NCBI RefSeq assembly: GCF_003614975.1
Contig: NZ_QZWI01000018.1
Location: 36,100 to 100,099, forward strand
Direction: 5' to 3'
Length of the DNA: 64,000 nt
From: Rahnella bruchi
GTDB lineage: Bacteria; Pseudomonadota; Gammaproteobacteria; Enterobacterales; Enterobacteriaceae
Shown here in pieces: positions 1-7,757 of the stretch (its first letter is position 1; each line of letters starts with the position of its first letter). The notes beneath the pieces were generated by a model that saw only the letters and a list, made by a program, of their open reading frames with translations, ran no database searches and was not told the origin of the DNA. Made by a program: the position numbers and the translations under genes.

Positions 1-1
1 C

Positions 2-238
2 TTTGGCGCACTGGCTTCCCTTCAGGGAGAGGCTGGCGGAAGCGGCGTGGTGGGTAACGCAGGAGAGGCCTATCTGACGGGCTTATCGGGGCAGGGGGAA
101 CTCAACGTGAGATGGACGGGACACGCCTGCCACGCGCCACTCCGTTTGCCGGCGCAGGTCGGTCCAGGCGGGGTCTATCGTATGACGGCGGTCTGCAGAG
201 AAGGAACAGGCAATGAAACGGTTTCGTACCACCAGTAG
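2..238 (+). CDS. Outer-membrane fimbrial usher, C-terminal end (partial)
   Basis: The reading frame is open from the window edge to the stop at 238, so only about the last 78 residues are present. They carry the signature of a usher C-terminal domain: a GNAGEAYLTGLSG turn, then GELNVRW and two cysteines (in GHACHAP and TAVCRE) that would form the usual C-terminal disulfide. Ushers are outer-membrane beta-barrels that receive chaperone-bound pilins and assemble the fibre. The next gene starts inside it (overlap 213-238), as expected in a fimbrial operon. I infer the chaperone, pilin and usher N-terminus lie to the left. The family is clear; the fimbrial class is not. Confidence 0.85.
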   Translation, partial: FGALASLQGEAGGSGVVGNAGEAYLTGLSGQGELNVRWTGHACHAPLRLPAQVGPGGVYRMTAVCREGTGNETVSYHQ

Positions 239-2351
239 AGTCACGTTGCTCGCCTGTGCCCTGATGTGGGCGTCCGTGGTGCAGGCAACGGCCCCGCAAC
301 TGTATATACGGGTGACAGAGAATATGCGGGCAGGGCGATTGAAGGATGGCATGTTGCTCGCGCAAGTACGTATCACTTATCTCGATAATCACTGCGGTTT
401 CCAGGTCTGGAGTGAGGTGCCCAGGGTGAATGGGGAGCCGGAACGCTATGCGCTTACGGGGAAGAATGCGTCGAATCAGATACTGCATGTCCGCCTGAAG
501 GGGCAGGACTGGAAGACAGACACGCAAGGTGGGAAGGGGTTGATGCTTAACAGCAGTGAAACCTCCGCAACCCTCCAGGTGCTGGCTGATGGTAACAGCC
601 TCATCTACGATCGAAAAAAAGGGTACTCAATTCGTGTGGACAATCAGGCCGGGCACAACACGTTGCTTGAGTTGTCGCAAAGGCCCTGGAAAGAAAAACG
701 GTCAACCGTCGAACGTCGCAGGACATTACTGTCTGCCCTTTTGCGCCAGGAGGCGGAAATCTCACTGGAGGAACTCGAGGCAACATGGTTTATCAGCATC
801 TATAGTTTACGAAATGACATTACTTTGCTTAAACGGCATGTTGCATCCTATGCGCTGAGTATTGTGACTGAAGGCGCCGATAAATTTACCCTCGCGGGGA
901 GTGAAATAGCGGTTCGTCGGTGCATATACGACCACTTGCTCGGTTCTAAAGACGTCGACGAGGATTATCAGGATGTCTTTGGTTCGTTAACGCCTCTTTC
1001 CACTATTAAAGTGGCGCTCACTGACTACTTTGTTAAACATGATGTCGTGATCAGTGATGTCAATTTACGCTTTTTCAGCTTGATTTGTGCTATTGCTTGC
1101 GAGCGTATTATCCGGGGAAGTTGGTTGCTCGATTATGAATTTACCGACTGTGCGCCCAGGATAAAAACCGTGGCATCGGACATACTATACCTGCTGCTGG
1201 CGGGGCAAGTGACGGTTTTACTGCAAAGTGAAATCGATTTTATGGCGATGAATCTCACCGCATTTTGTGCCGTGTCGAACGAGAGTGCTTCTGAGGGTTC
1301 ACTGTACGACGCTGAGCACGCGGTAATGAACCATTTTTTAACGTACATCAGTGCGTCCTGGTGTTTCGATGTTCGTTATAACGAGATGTCGCGTCAAAAT
1401 TTGCTCCGACACATTAAAGCCATGCGTCTACGGGTTAATCATGGCATCACCATGATTAACCCGCTGATCGACCAAATCAAACGTCACTATCCGCTGATGT
1501 ATGAGTTGACGCTCGCTGCTTTCAGTGAGGTAGAACCGCTCTTTTTTTCGAACACGATCAGTGATGATGAGATTGGCTATCTCGTCATGCATATCGGTGC
1601 CATCCTCGAAGAGACGCAGTTGAAAGACGAGGGGAGGAGGATCACTGCTTTAATCGTCAACGAACAGGGTGAAGCGTCGACCAGGATGGTTTGCCAGAAA
1701 ATAGTCAGGATGTACCCGCACATTGTTATTGCAAAGTGTATTTCGCTTGAGCAATACAAAGCGATGGGCAATGTTGAAAATGACATTGTCATCAGTTTTG
1801 TGGACATTGAGGAAAAAAATAAACGAGTGATCAGTCTGCCTCCTTTGCCAGAAAGGTGGCAACTGGAGAATATGAAATATTTTTTAAATGATGAAACCAT
1901 TCCCCCCGCCGCAACGGTGAATTATTTTTCTGCAGAACACTTTTTTGTGTTCGATAACCCCAACCCGACGAAGTCGTCAATCATCCGCTTTCTGGCATCG
2001 CAGTTAGAATTAAAGGGGAGGGTAAATCCGCATTATTTAAGCTCGGTCATGGAAAGAGAAGAGAGGGCATCTACATTACTGGATGACAAAATTGCCATCC
2101 CTCATCCTTTGGGGCTGGTGGCCTTAAGCACAATGGTCACGGTGGCAATATTCCCTCAAGGTATTGAGTGGGATGAGGGGAAAAGAGTGAAGTTGGTGTT
2201 TATGCTGGCCATTAGTGAGGATGCTTTTGTGGATAGTATGATCATTTATGACTACCTAACGAATATTCTTGATAACGACGTTATCGATCATTTAAGCCAG
2301 TGTTTAACATTTACCGATTTCATGTCTTTGTCGAAGAAGTATTTTCTCTAA
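213..2351 (+). CDS. Chimeric ORF: secreted fimbrial-type domain fused to PRD/EIIA PTS regulator
   Basis: One uninterrupted 712-codon frame joins two unrelated proteins. Residues 1-26 are a signal peptide (MKRF... ending VVQA). Residues 27-148 look like a minor fimbrial subunit (NQILHVRLKGQDW and VLADGNS patterns), as expected directly after an usher. From about residue 165 the sequence is a BglG/LicR-type activator: helix-turn-helix (ERRRTLLSALL, SLEELEATWF, LRNDITLLKRH, LAGSEIAVRR), two PRD domains (about 255-345 and 385-475), an EIIB-like segment (about 480-545) and a PTS EIIA-2 domain (about 565-700) with the active-site histidine in IAIPHP. PRD2 keeps both usual histidines (LLRHIKAM and YLVMHIGA). 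The PRD1 core reads LICAIACERI without its histidine, and the EIIB segment lacks a cysteine. No stop separates the halves, and the only local in-frame starts are TTG (663, 672) without a clear ribosome site. A deletion fusion is most likely; an export signal on a DNA-binding protein makes little sense. No PTS operon adjoins it. Confidence 0.75.
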   Translation: MKRFRTTSRVTLLACALMWASVVQATAPQLYIRVTENMRAGRLKDGMLLAQVRITYLDNHCGFQVWSEVPRVNGEPERYALTGKNASNQILHVRLKGQDWKTDTQGGKGLMLNSSETSATLQVLADGNSLIYDRKKGYSIRVDNQAGHNTLLELSQRPWKEKRSTVERRRTLLSALLRQEAEISLEELEATWFISIYSLRNDITLLKRHVASYALSIVTEGADKFTLAGSEIAVRRCIYDHLLGSKDVDEDYQDVFGSLTPLSTIKVALTDYFVKHDVVISDVNLRFFSLICAIACERIIRGSWLLDYEFTDCAPRIKTVASDILYLLLAGQVTVLLQSEIDFMAMNLTAFCAVSNESASEGSLYDAEHAVMNHFLTYISASWCFDVRYNEMSRQNLLRHIKAMRLRVNHGITMINPLIDQIKRHYPLMYELTLAAFSEVEPLFFSNTISDDEIGYLVMHIGAILEETQLKDEGRRITALIVNEQGEASTRMVCQKIVRMYPHIVIAKCISLEQYKAMGNVENDIVISFVDIEEKNKRVISLPPLPERWQLENMKYFLNDETIPPAATVNYFSAEHFFVFDNPNPTKSSIIRFLASQLELKGRVNPHYLSSVMEREERASTLLDDKIAIPHPLGLVALSTMVTVAIFPQGIEWDEGKRVKLVFMLAISEDAFVDSMIIYDYLTNILDNDVIDHLSQCLTFTDFMSLSKKYFL

Positions 2352-2384
2352 CACGGCGTTGAATTCATTTCTTAATTTAAGCAT

Positions 2385-2407
2385 CAAGGCCTGCAATGCA
2401 GGCCTTG
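2385..2407. terminator. Hairpin between convergent genes
   Basis: A perfect 10-bp stem (CAAGGCCTGC / GCAGGCCTTG) with an AAT loop sits between two convergent genes. The T-run that follows is weak on both strands, so it may terminate in either direction or only protect the transcript ends. Confidence 0.5.
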
Positions 2408-2427
2408 GGTATATTATTGCGAACGGA

Positions 2428-4299
2428 TCAGAACGAGAAGCACGAACATCCCAGCGCGCCCCAGAAGGCGTTGTCGTTGGAGACCGGAACATCGGCCCCC
2501 CGGGCGATGTCATGGCTGTGTTTATGCACGCCACACGGACCGGCGCACTGATGTGCCTGACGAACCAGCCCGACGCGCGCCGCACCTTCTGGCGGGGCAG
2601 AGCGGTAGTGGCCCGGCACTTTGGTGACCGGTGACCAGTCCGGCAGAACCGGGATTGCCGGCGGGGCGAGTGGTGAGAAACTGCCTGCCGCGTAAACCAC
2701 TTTGCCGTCCACCACGGTCATCACCGATTCAATACCCTTGATGCGTTCTTCCTGCACGCTGAAGAAATCTTCAGAAAGCACCGCCAGATCTGCCAGCTGT
2801 CCGGCTTTGATCTGCCCCTTTTTTCCCTGTTCACTGGAGAACCAGGAGCTGCCCTGCGTCCACAGCATCAGCGCAGTTTCGCGGTCAATGCGCGCATCAT
2901 CGTCATACATCGCCATACCACCGACGGTGCGGCCAGAAACCAGCCAGTATAGCGCGGTCCACGGGTTGTAACTGGCCACGCGGGTGGCATCGGTGCCTAG
3001 CCCGACCGGCAGTCCGGCGGAGAGCATTTTCGCCACCGGCGGCGTATGTTTAGTGGCTTCGATACCGTAACGGTCTGCGAAATATTCCCCCTGAAACGCC
3101 ATGCGATGCTGAACCGCAATGCCACCGCCCAGCGCTTTCACGCGTTCGATATTACGCTCGGTAATGGTTTCCGCATGGTCAAAGAACCAGTGCAATCCAT
3201 TGAACGGAATGTCTTTATTCACCTTTTCGAAGACATCGAGCATACGGCTGATCGACTCATCATAAGTGGCATGCAGGCGGAACGGCCAGCGGTGCTCCAC
3301 CAGATGACGCACCACGCGCTCCAGCTCGACCTCGGTACCCGGCGGTAGGTCCGGCCGCGGTTGCAGGAAGTCTTCAAAGTCAGCGGCGGAGAACACCAGC
3401 ATTTCGCCCGCGCCGTTGTGGCGGTAGAAGTCGGTGCCTTGTCCCGGTTTGAGCATATCGGTCCACAGTTCAAAATCTTCCAGCTCATGCTGTGGCCGCT
3501 GGGTAAACAGGTTGTAGGCGATGCGCACGGTTAGCTGATTTTTCTGATGCAGCTCATCAATAATCTGATAATCCTCAGGGTAGTTCTGGAAGCCGCCGCC
3601 CGCATCAATCGCGCTGGTCAGGCCGAGACGGTTCAGTTCACGCATAAACTGGCGGGTGGAATTCACCTGCTGCTCCAGCGGCAATTTCGGGCCTTTTGCC
3701 AGCGTCGAATACAGGATCATCGCGTTCGGTTTGGCGATCAGCATACCGGTCGGATTGCCGTTGCTGTCGCGCTGGATTTCGCCGCCCGGCGGGTTCGGCG
3801 TGTCTTTGGTGTAACCGACCACCTTCAGCGCGGCGCGGTTAAGCAGGGCGCGGTCGTACAAATGCAGGATAAACACTGGCGTGTCGGGTGCTGCCTGATT
3901 GATTTCTTCAAGCGTTGGCATCCGGCGTTCGGCAAACTGGAATTCCGTCCAGCCACCGACCACGCGTACCCATTGCGGGCTGGGCGTGCGCAGCGCCTGT
4001 TCTCTCAGCATCCGCAACGCATCGGCCAGAGACGGCACGCCTTCCCAGCGCAGTTCCAGATTGTAATTCAGCCCGCCGCGGATGAGATGCAGGTGCGAAT
4101 CGTTGAGACCGGGAACCGCCGTGTGACCGTGTAAATCCACCACCTGAGTGGAGGCATCCGCAAACTGCATCACTTCATTTTCGGTACCGACAGCAAGAAA
4201 TTTGCCGTCTTTAATCGCCACCGCGTTCGCCAGGGGTTTCTCCCGGTCAACGGTGTGAAATTTGCCATTAATCAGGATCAGGGAAGCAAAACTTGTCAT
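2428..4299 (-). CDS. Amidohydrolase family protein (YtcJ-like)
   Basis: This 623-residue protein is a metal-dependent amidohydrolase of the amidohydrolase-3/YtcJ type. It has the N-terminal beta-sandwich start (LILINGKFHTVDREKP), the first metal motif GLNDSHLH near residue 70, a histidine in HWFFDHAE, and the late catalytic aspartate motif GLGTDATR. The C-terminus returns to the beta-sandwich (GQLADLAVLSEDFF). No signal peptide is seen, so it is probably cytoplasmic. I chose the ATG at 4299 because a strong AGGAG lies about 8 bases upstream; an earlier in-frame ATG at 4341 would overlap the ABM gene further. It forms a two-gene unit with that gene. The substrate cannot be read from the sequence; these enzymes hydrolyse amide, formamide or carbamate bonds. 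Confidence 0.85.
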   Translation of the reverse strand: MTSFASLILINGKFHTVDREKPLANAVAIKDGKFLAVGTENEVMQFADASTQVVDLHGHTAVPGLNDSHLHLIRGGLNYNLELRWEGVPSLADALRMLREQALRTPSPQWVRVVGGWTEFQFAERRMPTLEEINQAAPDTPVFILHLYDRALLNRAALKVVGYTKDTPNPPGGEIQRDSNGNPTGMLIAKPNAMILYSTLAKGPKLPLEQQVNSTRQFMRELNRLGLTSAIDAGGGFQNYPEDYQIIDELHQKNQLTVRIAYNLFTQRPQHELEDFELWTDMLKPGQGTDFYRHNGAGEMLVFSAADFEDFLQPRPDLPPGTEVELERVVRHLVEHRWPFRLHATYDESISRMLDVFEKVNKDIPFNGLHWFFDHAETITERNIERVKALGGGIAVQHRMAFQGEYFADRYGIEATKHTPPVAKMLSAGLPVGLGTDATRVASYNPWTALYWLVSGRTVGGMAMYDDDARIDRETALMLWTQGSSWFSSEQGKKGQIKAGQLADLAVLSEDFFSVQEERIKGIESVMTVVDGKVVYAAGSFSPLAPPAIPVLPDWSPVTKVPGHYRSAPPEGAARVGLVRQAHQCAGPCGVHKHSHDIARGADVPVSNDNAFWGALGCSCFSF

Positions 4300-4313
4300 T
4301 GGAAAAGCTCCTG

Positions 4314-4874
4314 TCATTGCGCGGAAGTGCGCGTCAGCCATGAATGGAAAACTCGGGTAATGATGGGCATCCAGAGGAAAACCACCAGCGCAACGACGGA
4401 GGCATCATTGAGTAAATGACCGCCTTCCGTGCCTTTAAGCTGTGGCAAAAACTGCCCCCAGAACCAGGGCACAATGTGGGTCGAAGGGTAAATCACCAGC
4501 AAGGTCAGCAGGTATTGTTTCCAGCGGGCAGGCGGACGAACGGTCGCACTCGGCGGAGTGAACCAGAATTCTGCGCCGGGGCGCACTTCGGTGCTGTCGT
4601 CCTGTAACAGCAGCGGGCTGACTTCTGCCACCAGCTGTTTACGCAGTTCGGAACTGTGCCAGGCGTTGAGATTTTCCAGCGTGTCGAAGCGCACCAGAAT
4701 GGTATACGGGTCACCGCTGCGGCTTGGACGGATGACGTTGACGCCCAGATGTCCGGGGAACGTGCTCGCCTGCGGCATGATTTTGTTCAGCCAGGCTTCG
4801 TACTGCGCCTCGCTGGCCGGGGCAATTTTATGCGTGATGACGAGCGTAACGTGTTGGTTATGGGACGGGGACAT
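4314..4874 (-). CDS. ABM-domain protein with C-terminal membrane segments
   Basis: Residues about 8-100 form an antibiotic-biosynthesis-monooxygenase (ferredoxin-like dimeric) domain: VTLVITHKIAPASEAQYEAW, a GHLGVNVIRP strand and YTILVRFDTLENLNAW. Residues about 118-180 hold two hydrophobic helices (YLLTLLVIYPSTHIVPWFW and ASVVALVVFLWMPIITRVF) that should anchor it in the inner membrane. The ATG at 4874 has GAGGTG upstream. It lies directly upstream of the amidohydrolase with only 14 bases between the genes, so they are probably co-transcribed. Soluble ABM proteins oxidise or bind small aromatic compounds; the role of this membrane-anchored type is not established. Confidence 0.75.
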   Translation of the reverse strand: MSPSHNQHVTLVITHKIAPASEAQYEAWLNKIMPQASTFPGHLGVNVIRPSRSGDPYTILVRFDTLENLNAWHSSELRKQLVAEVSPLLLQDDSTEVRPGAEFWFTPPSATVRPPARWKQYLLTLLVIYPSTHIVPWFWGQFLPQLKGTEGGHLLNDASVVALVVFLWMPIITRVFHSWLTRTSAQ

Positions 4875-4991
4875 ACATCACCTCAGCTGATTTAAATGAA
4901 AGCATTTATCGAATCAATGAAATGATGTTAGTCGGCAGGTTGAATCAATGATAGGTGAGAATTTTTGCGTTCTTGTTAAATTTTTTGAGGG

Positions 4992-5408
4992 TTATTCTTC
5001 GCCGACCACGCGCAGTTCACGCTGCCTGAGAATGCGGTGCAGATTAAACTCCAGCCAGTCGGCCAGCCCGGCAACCTGGTCCTTCATCTCAAGTCCGAGA
5101 GGCGAGAGACTATACTCAACGTGCGGCGGCACCACCGGAAATGAATGCCGGTCAACAAAGCCATCTTCTTCTAACGCCTGTAAGGTCTGCGCCAGCATCT
5201 TTTCGCTGATGCCACCGACTTTACGGCGCAGTTCGCTAAAGCGCAGCGTTTCGTCGCACAGGGCAATCAGGATCAATAAACCCCAGCGGCTGGTGACGTG
5301 GCGCAAAATCTCGCGGGAAGGGCAATTTGGATCAAGGACTTTCCCCTGACGGATTTGCTCTGACAGCGGCAGGCGTGATTCAAACGGGTCTGACGGAATT
5401 ATTTTCAT
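4992..5408 (-). CDS. HxlR-family transcriptional regulator (YtfH-like)
   Basis: A 138-residue HxlR-type winged-helix protein, the size usual for the family. The core reads CPSREILRHVTSRWGLLILIAL, LRFSELRRKVGGISEKMLAQTL, then the wing (VVPPHVEYSLSPLG). The N-terminal cysteine in DPNCPSR is the conserved family cysteine that in QorR/YodB-type regulators senses quinones or oxidants. The ATG at 5408 follows an AAGG; an upstream in-frame start at 5513 would run across the operator into the neighbouring promoter. It is divergent from qorB, as in Escherichia coli ytfH/ytfG, so I infer that it represses qorB and itself through the palindrome at 5427-5443. Confidence 0.85.
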   Translation of the reverse strand: MKIIPSDPFESRLPLSEQIRQGKVLDPNCPSREILRHVTSRWGLLILIALCDETLRFSELRRKVGGISEKMLAQTLQALEEDGFVDRHSFPVVPPHVEYSLSPLGLEMKDQVAGLADWLEFNLHRILRQRELRVVGEE

Positions 5409-5426
5409 ACTTACCTTTTGGTGCGT

Positions 5427-5443
5427 ACTTACGAAAAGTAAGT
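5427..5443. promoter_or_regulatory. Candidate HxlR operator
   Basis: Perfect inverted repeat ACTTAC-GAAAA-GTAAGT in the divergent intergenic region, with a third ACTTAC copy at 5409-5414 overlapping the regulator start. Position and symmetry fit binding by the HxlR dimer. Confidence 0.6.
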
Positions 5444-5540
5444 GTATCGCATAGGATGTCTTCACGGCGACGAATTTCGCGTCTTGCAGAACATAAACCC
5501 AGAATATGAACATTGTGTCGAATCGTTCAGGAGAATAAAT

Positions 5541-6398
5541 ATGATCGCAGTTACCGGTGCTACCGGCCAGTTAGGCCGCCTTGTTATTGCCGCACTTCTG
5601 AAAAAAGTGCCCGCAAATCAGATTATTGCCGCAGTACGCAGCCCTGAAAAAGCCAAAGATCTGGCGGATCTAGGTGTTCAGGTTCGCCAGGCGGATTACA
5701 GCCAGCCTGAGACGCTCGATGCAGCGTTTAAAGGCGCAGAAAAACTGCTGCTGATTTCCTCCAGTGAAGTCGGCCAGCGCGAGGCGCAGCACAATGCGGT
5801 GATCGCGGCAGCGAAGCGTGCGGGCGTGAAACTTCTGGCTTACACCAGCCTGCTACATGCGGATAAATCTCCGCTGGGTCTGGGCACCGAGCACCGTGCG
5901 ACCGAAAAAGCGTTAAGGGAATCCGGCGTTCCTTTCGTTCTGCTGCGTAACGGCTGGTATACCGAAAACTATGCCGCGAGCATTGCTCCGGCGCTGGCGC
6001 ATAACGCCTTTATTGGCTCCGTCGGCGAAGGAAAAATTGCTTCCGCAGCGCGTCAGGATTACGCCGAAGCGGCAGCGGCCGTTCTGGTGCTCGATAATCA
6101 GGGCGGAAAAATCTACGAACTGGCGGGGGACGACTCTTATACCCTGGCGGAATTCTCAGCCGAAATTGCACGTCAGTCCGGCAAAAAAGTCGATTACGTG
6201 AATCTGCCGGAAGCGGAATTTGCGAAAGCGCTGCTGGGTGCGGGTTTACCGGAAGGTCTGGCGAATATGCTGGCAGATTCTGATGCGGGCGCAGAGAAGG
6301 GCGGTCTGTTTGATGACTCTCATACATTGAGCAAACTGATTGGTCGTCCGACAACGCCGGTAAAAGACGTGATTGCCGCGACGTTAAAATCACTGTAA
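5541..6398 (+). CDS. qorB: NAD(P)H:quinone oxidoreductase QorB
   Basis: A 285-residue atypical short-chain dehydrogenase that closely matches E. coli QorB/YtfG along its length: nucleotide-binding ITGATGQLG-type motif at residues 4-12 (here VTGATGQLG), LLLISSSEVGQR, YTSLLHADKSPLG, LLRNGWYTENY and the C-terminal MLADSDAGAEKGGLFDDS. The family uses NAD(P)H to reduce quinones in the cytoplasm and carries no catalytic Tyr-Lys pair. I chose the ATG at 5541 because AGGAG precedes it by 7 bases and it aligns with the E. coli start. The gene faces away from its HxlR regulator and ends in a hairpin at 6416-6447. Confidence 0.93.
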   Translation: MIAVTGATGQLGRLVIAALLKKVPANQIIAAVRSPEKAKDLADLGVQVRQADYSQPETLDAAFKGAEKLLLISSSEVGQREAQHNAVIAAAKRAGVKLLAYTSLLHADKSPLGLGTEHRATEKALRESGVPFVLLRNGWYTENYAASIAPALAHNAFIGSVGEGKIASAARQDYAEAAAAVLVLDNQGGKIYELAGDDSYTLAEFSAEIARQSGKKVDYVNLPEAEFAKALLGAGLPEGLANMLADSDAGAEKGGLFDDSHTLSKLIGRPTTPVKDVIAATLKSL

Positions 6399-6415
6399 TA
6401 CGTTAGGACACTTTT

Positions 6416-6447
6416 CCGGCCTGTTAACATTTTACGTAACAGGCCGG
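6416..6447. terminator. Hairpin between convergent qorB and YmgB-like gene
   Basis: Perfect 11-bp stem (CCGGCCTGTTA / TAACAGGCCGG) around a 10-base loop, placed between two convergent genes. There is no strong T-run on either side, so it is only a probable bidirectional terminator. Confidence 0.55.
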
Positions 6448-6455
6448 TGGTGATG

Positions 6456-6713
6456 TTAAATCACGTCATCCTGCGTGGAGAGCAACACCAGCTCCAGCAA
6501 ATTGCGGCAACCCTGCTGGTTGCTGACGTTAGACTCCTGCTCCAGCCGGCGCAGCAGCCCTTCAATAATCGCTTTATTACTGACCGGATACCGGTTGTTT
6601 AATAGCCCTGAAACGATGGTGCCGAGGATCTCGACTTCGCTCAATGTTGGGGTCTCACGGACTTTGAAATAATCACTGATTTCTGTAACTGTTTGTTCTG
6701 CTTCGAGTTGCAT
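6456..6713 (-). CDS. YmgB/AriR-family small regulatory protein
   Basis: An 85-residue helical protein whose C-terminal two thirds match the YmgB/AriR family of biofilm and acid-resistance connector proteins: EVEILGTIVSGLLNN, VSNKAIIEGLLRRLEQ, then LLELVLLSTQDDVI, a layout like E. coli YmgB. The family acts as small dimers that modulate Rcs-type signalling or bind DNA. I chose the ATG at 6713 because GAGGAGG lies 5 bases upstream; the longer frame from 6746 has no such site. A 528-bp AT-rich leader region without other genes lies upstream, which suggests a heavily regulated transcript. Confidence 0.8.
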   Translation of the reverse strand: MQLEAEQTVTEISDYFKVRETPTLSEVEILGTIVSGLLNNRYPVSNKAIIEGLLRRLEQESNVSNQQGCRNLLELVLLSTQDDVI

Positions 6714-6868
6714 GTAGACCTCCTCAAACTTCTCCGCGAATTGCATCGCCGGAAAAGTGCCTATTGCCAGTCAGAAAAGAGAATATTGTGAAGCGTTTCT
6801 TCACAATCACCGTCCCTGTTCATCCCGTGATTATTTTATACAAAAATAAAATTCAGCCGTAAAAAAAA

Positions 6869-6907
6869 CCTTTGGAAGAAGGGAAATCCAATTTTTTCTT
6901 CCAAAGG
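6869..6907. repeat. 12-bp inverted repeat / hairpin
   Basis: CCTTTGGAAGAA at 6869-6880 pairs perfectly with TTCTTCCAAAGG at 6896-6907; G-T pairs can extend the stem inward. It could end a small transcript or be a leader structure of the YmgB-like gene. There is no flanking T-run for the plus strand; on the minus strand eight T residues follow (complement of 6861-6868), which fits a minus-strand terminator. Confidence 0.55.
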
Positions 6908-7062
6908 CCAGGCCTAAACTGCCCTAAAAGACGGACTAATGATGAAGCAGGGGTAGAAGAAAGTTATACAATGATTGCAAATATGTACAGGTATGGATGT
7001 GAAAAATCTCAGATAATGTTGCTAGCAATGGATTAAAAAGCACGAAAAGCTCATTTCTTTAT

Positions 7063-7131
7063 GCTGCCAATACATTCACGGGATGAGTTAGTTCCGTGAG
7101 TTATGGTTAAGAAGGTGATTTATTTGGCAGC
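7063..7131. repeat. Nested inverted repeats (possible small RNA or leader)
   Basis: Outer arms GCTGCCAA (7063-7070) and TTGGCAGC (7124-7131) enclose an inner 6-bp hairpin TCACGG / CCGTGA (7075-7100). It precedes the P-loop kinase gene by about 110 bases. Function unknown. Confidence 0.4.
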
Positions 7132-7241
7132 CTTTGCATCAGTATTTCTGCATCTGTACAACCGCTTTCATCTGCGGCAGAATAGTCGCCCTTTTTTTGC
7201 GCTATCTGGCGAATTCTGCGGCGGCAGACAGGAGATTTTCG

Positions 7242-7757
7242 GTGAAAATTAACGTCATCGGTACCAGCGGCAGCGGCAAATCGACGCTGGCGCGGGGCAT
7301 ATCTGAGAAACTGAATATCCCTTATATCGAGCTGGATGCACTTTTCTGGCGGACTGACTGGCAGGGTACGCCAGACGAAATATTCTTTGCCCGCCTTGAA
7401 GAGAGATTGGCGGCCAGCGACAGCTGGGTAATTGACGGCAATTACAAACGCACGCAGCCGGTAAAATGGCGCAATATTGATCTGATCGTGTGGGTGGATT
7501 ATTCGTTCGGACGCACGGTGTGTCAGGCAGTGAAACGGGCGGCCACGCGGGCGTGGGGCAGGCAGGAAATCTGGGCGGGAACGGGGAATTGCGAGACGTT
7601 TCGCAAAAGCTTTTTCAGCCGGGATTCGATCATCCTGTGGACGCTGAAAACGTACAGTAAAAACCGCCGCCAGTATGAGGCCTTACTCAGTGACCCCGGC
7701 TGGCCTTTGTGCGTTTACGCTCACCCCAGCAGACTGAGGTTTTTCTGCGTAATCTGA
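7242..7757 (+). CDS. P-loop adenylate-kinase-like protein, 3' end frameshifted
   Basis: A small cytoplasmic P-loop protein of the adenylate kinase/topology-modulation-like group. Walker A is GTSGSGKST at residues 6-14, followed by the family motifs ELDALFWRTDW, VIDGNYKRTQPVKW, VWVDYSFGRT and FRKSFFSRDSIILWTLKTY. I chose the GTG at 7242 because AGGAG precedes it and the phosphate loop then begins near the N-terminus as in relatives; the frame is open further upstream but without features. After WP (codon at 7704) the frame gives VYAHPSRLRFF, whereas the +2 frame from 7706 gives FVRLRSPQQTEVFLRNL, the ending I expect for this family, with a stop at 7766-7768. One base thus seems lost near 7704-7706, changing the last 20 residues. 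Function is unknown. Confidence 0.75.
   Translation: MKINVIGTSGSGKSTLARGISEKLNIPYIELDALFWRTDWQGTPDEIFFARLEERLAASDSWVIDGNYKRTQPVKWRNIDLIVWVDYSFGRTVCQAVKRAATRAWGRQEIWAGTGNCETFRKSFFSRDSIILWTLKTYSKNRRQYEALLSDPGWPLCVYAHPSRLRFFCVI

Larger units (their letters stand above)
6714..7241. other. AT-rich intergenic region with two structured segments
   Basis: No convincing protein gene occurs here. It holds a 12-bp perfect hairpin (6869-6907) and a nested inverted repeat (7063-7131), and A/T-rich tracts around 6835-6870 that could serve as the promoter of the YmgB-like gene on the minus strand. Confidence 0.6.
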
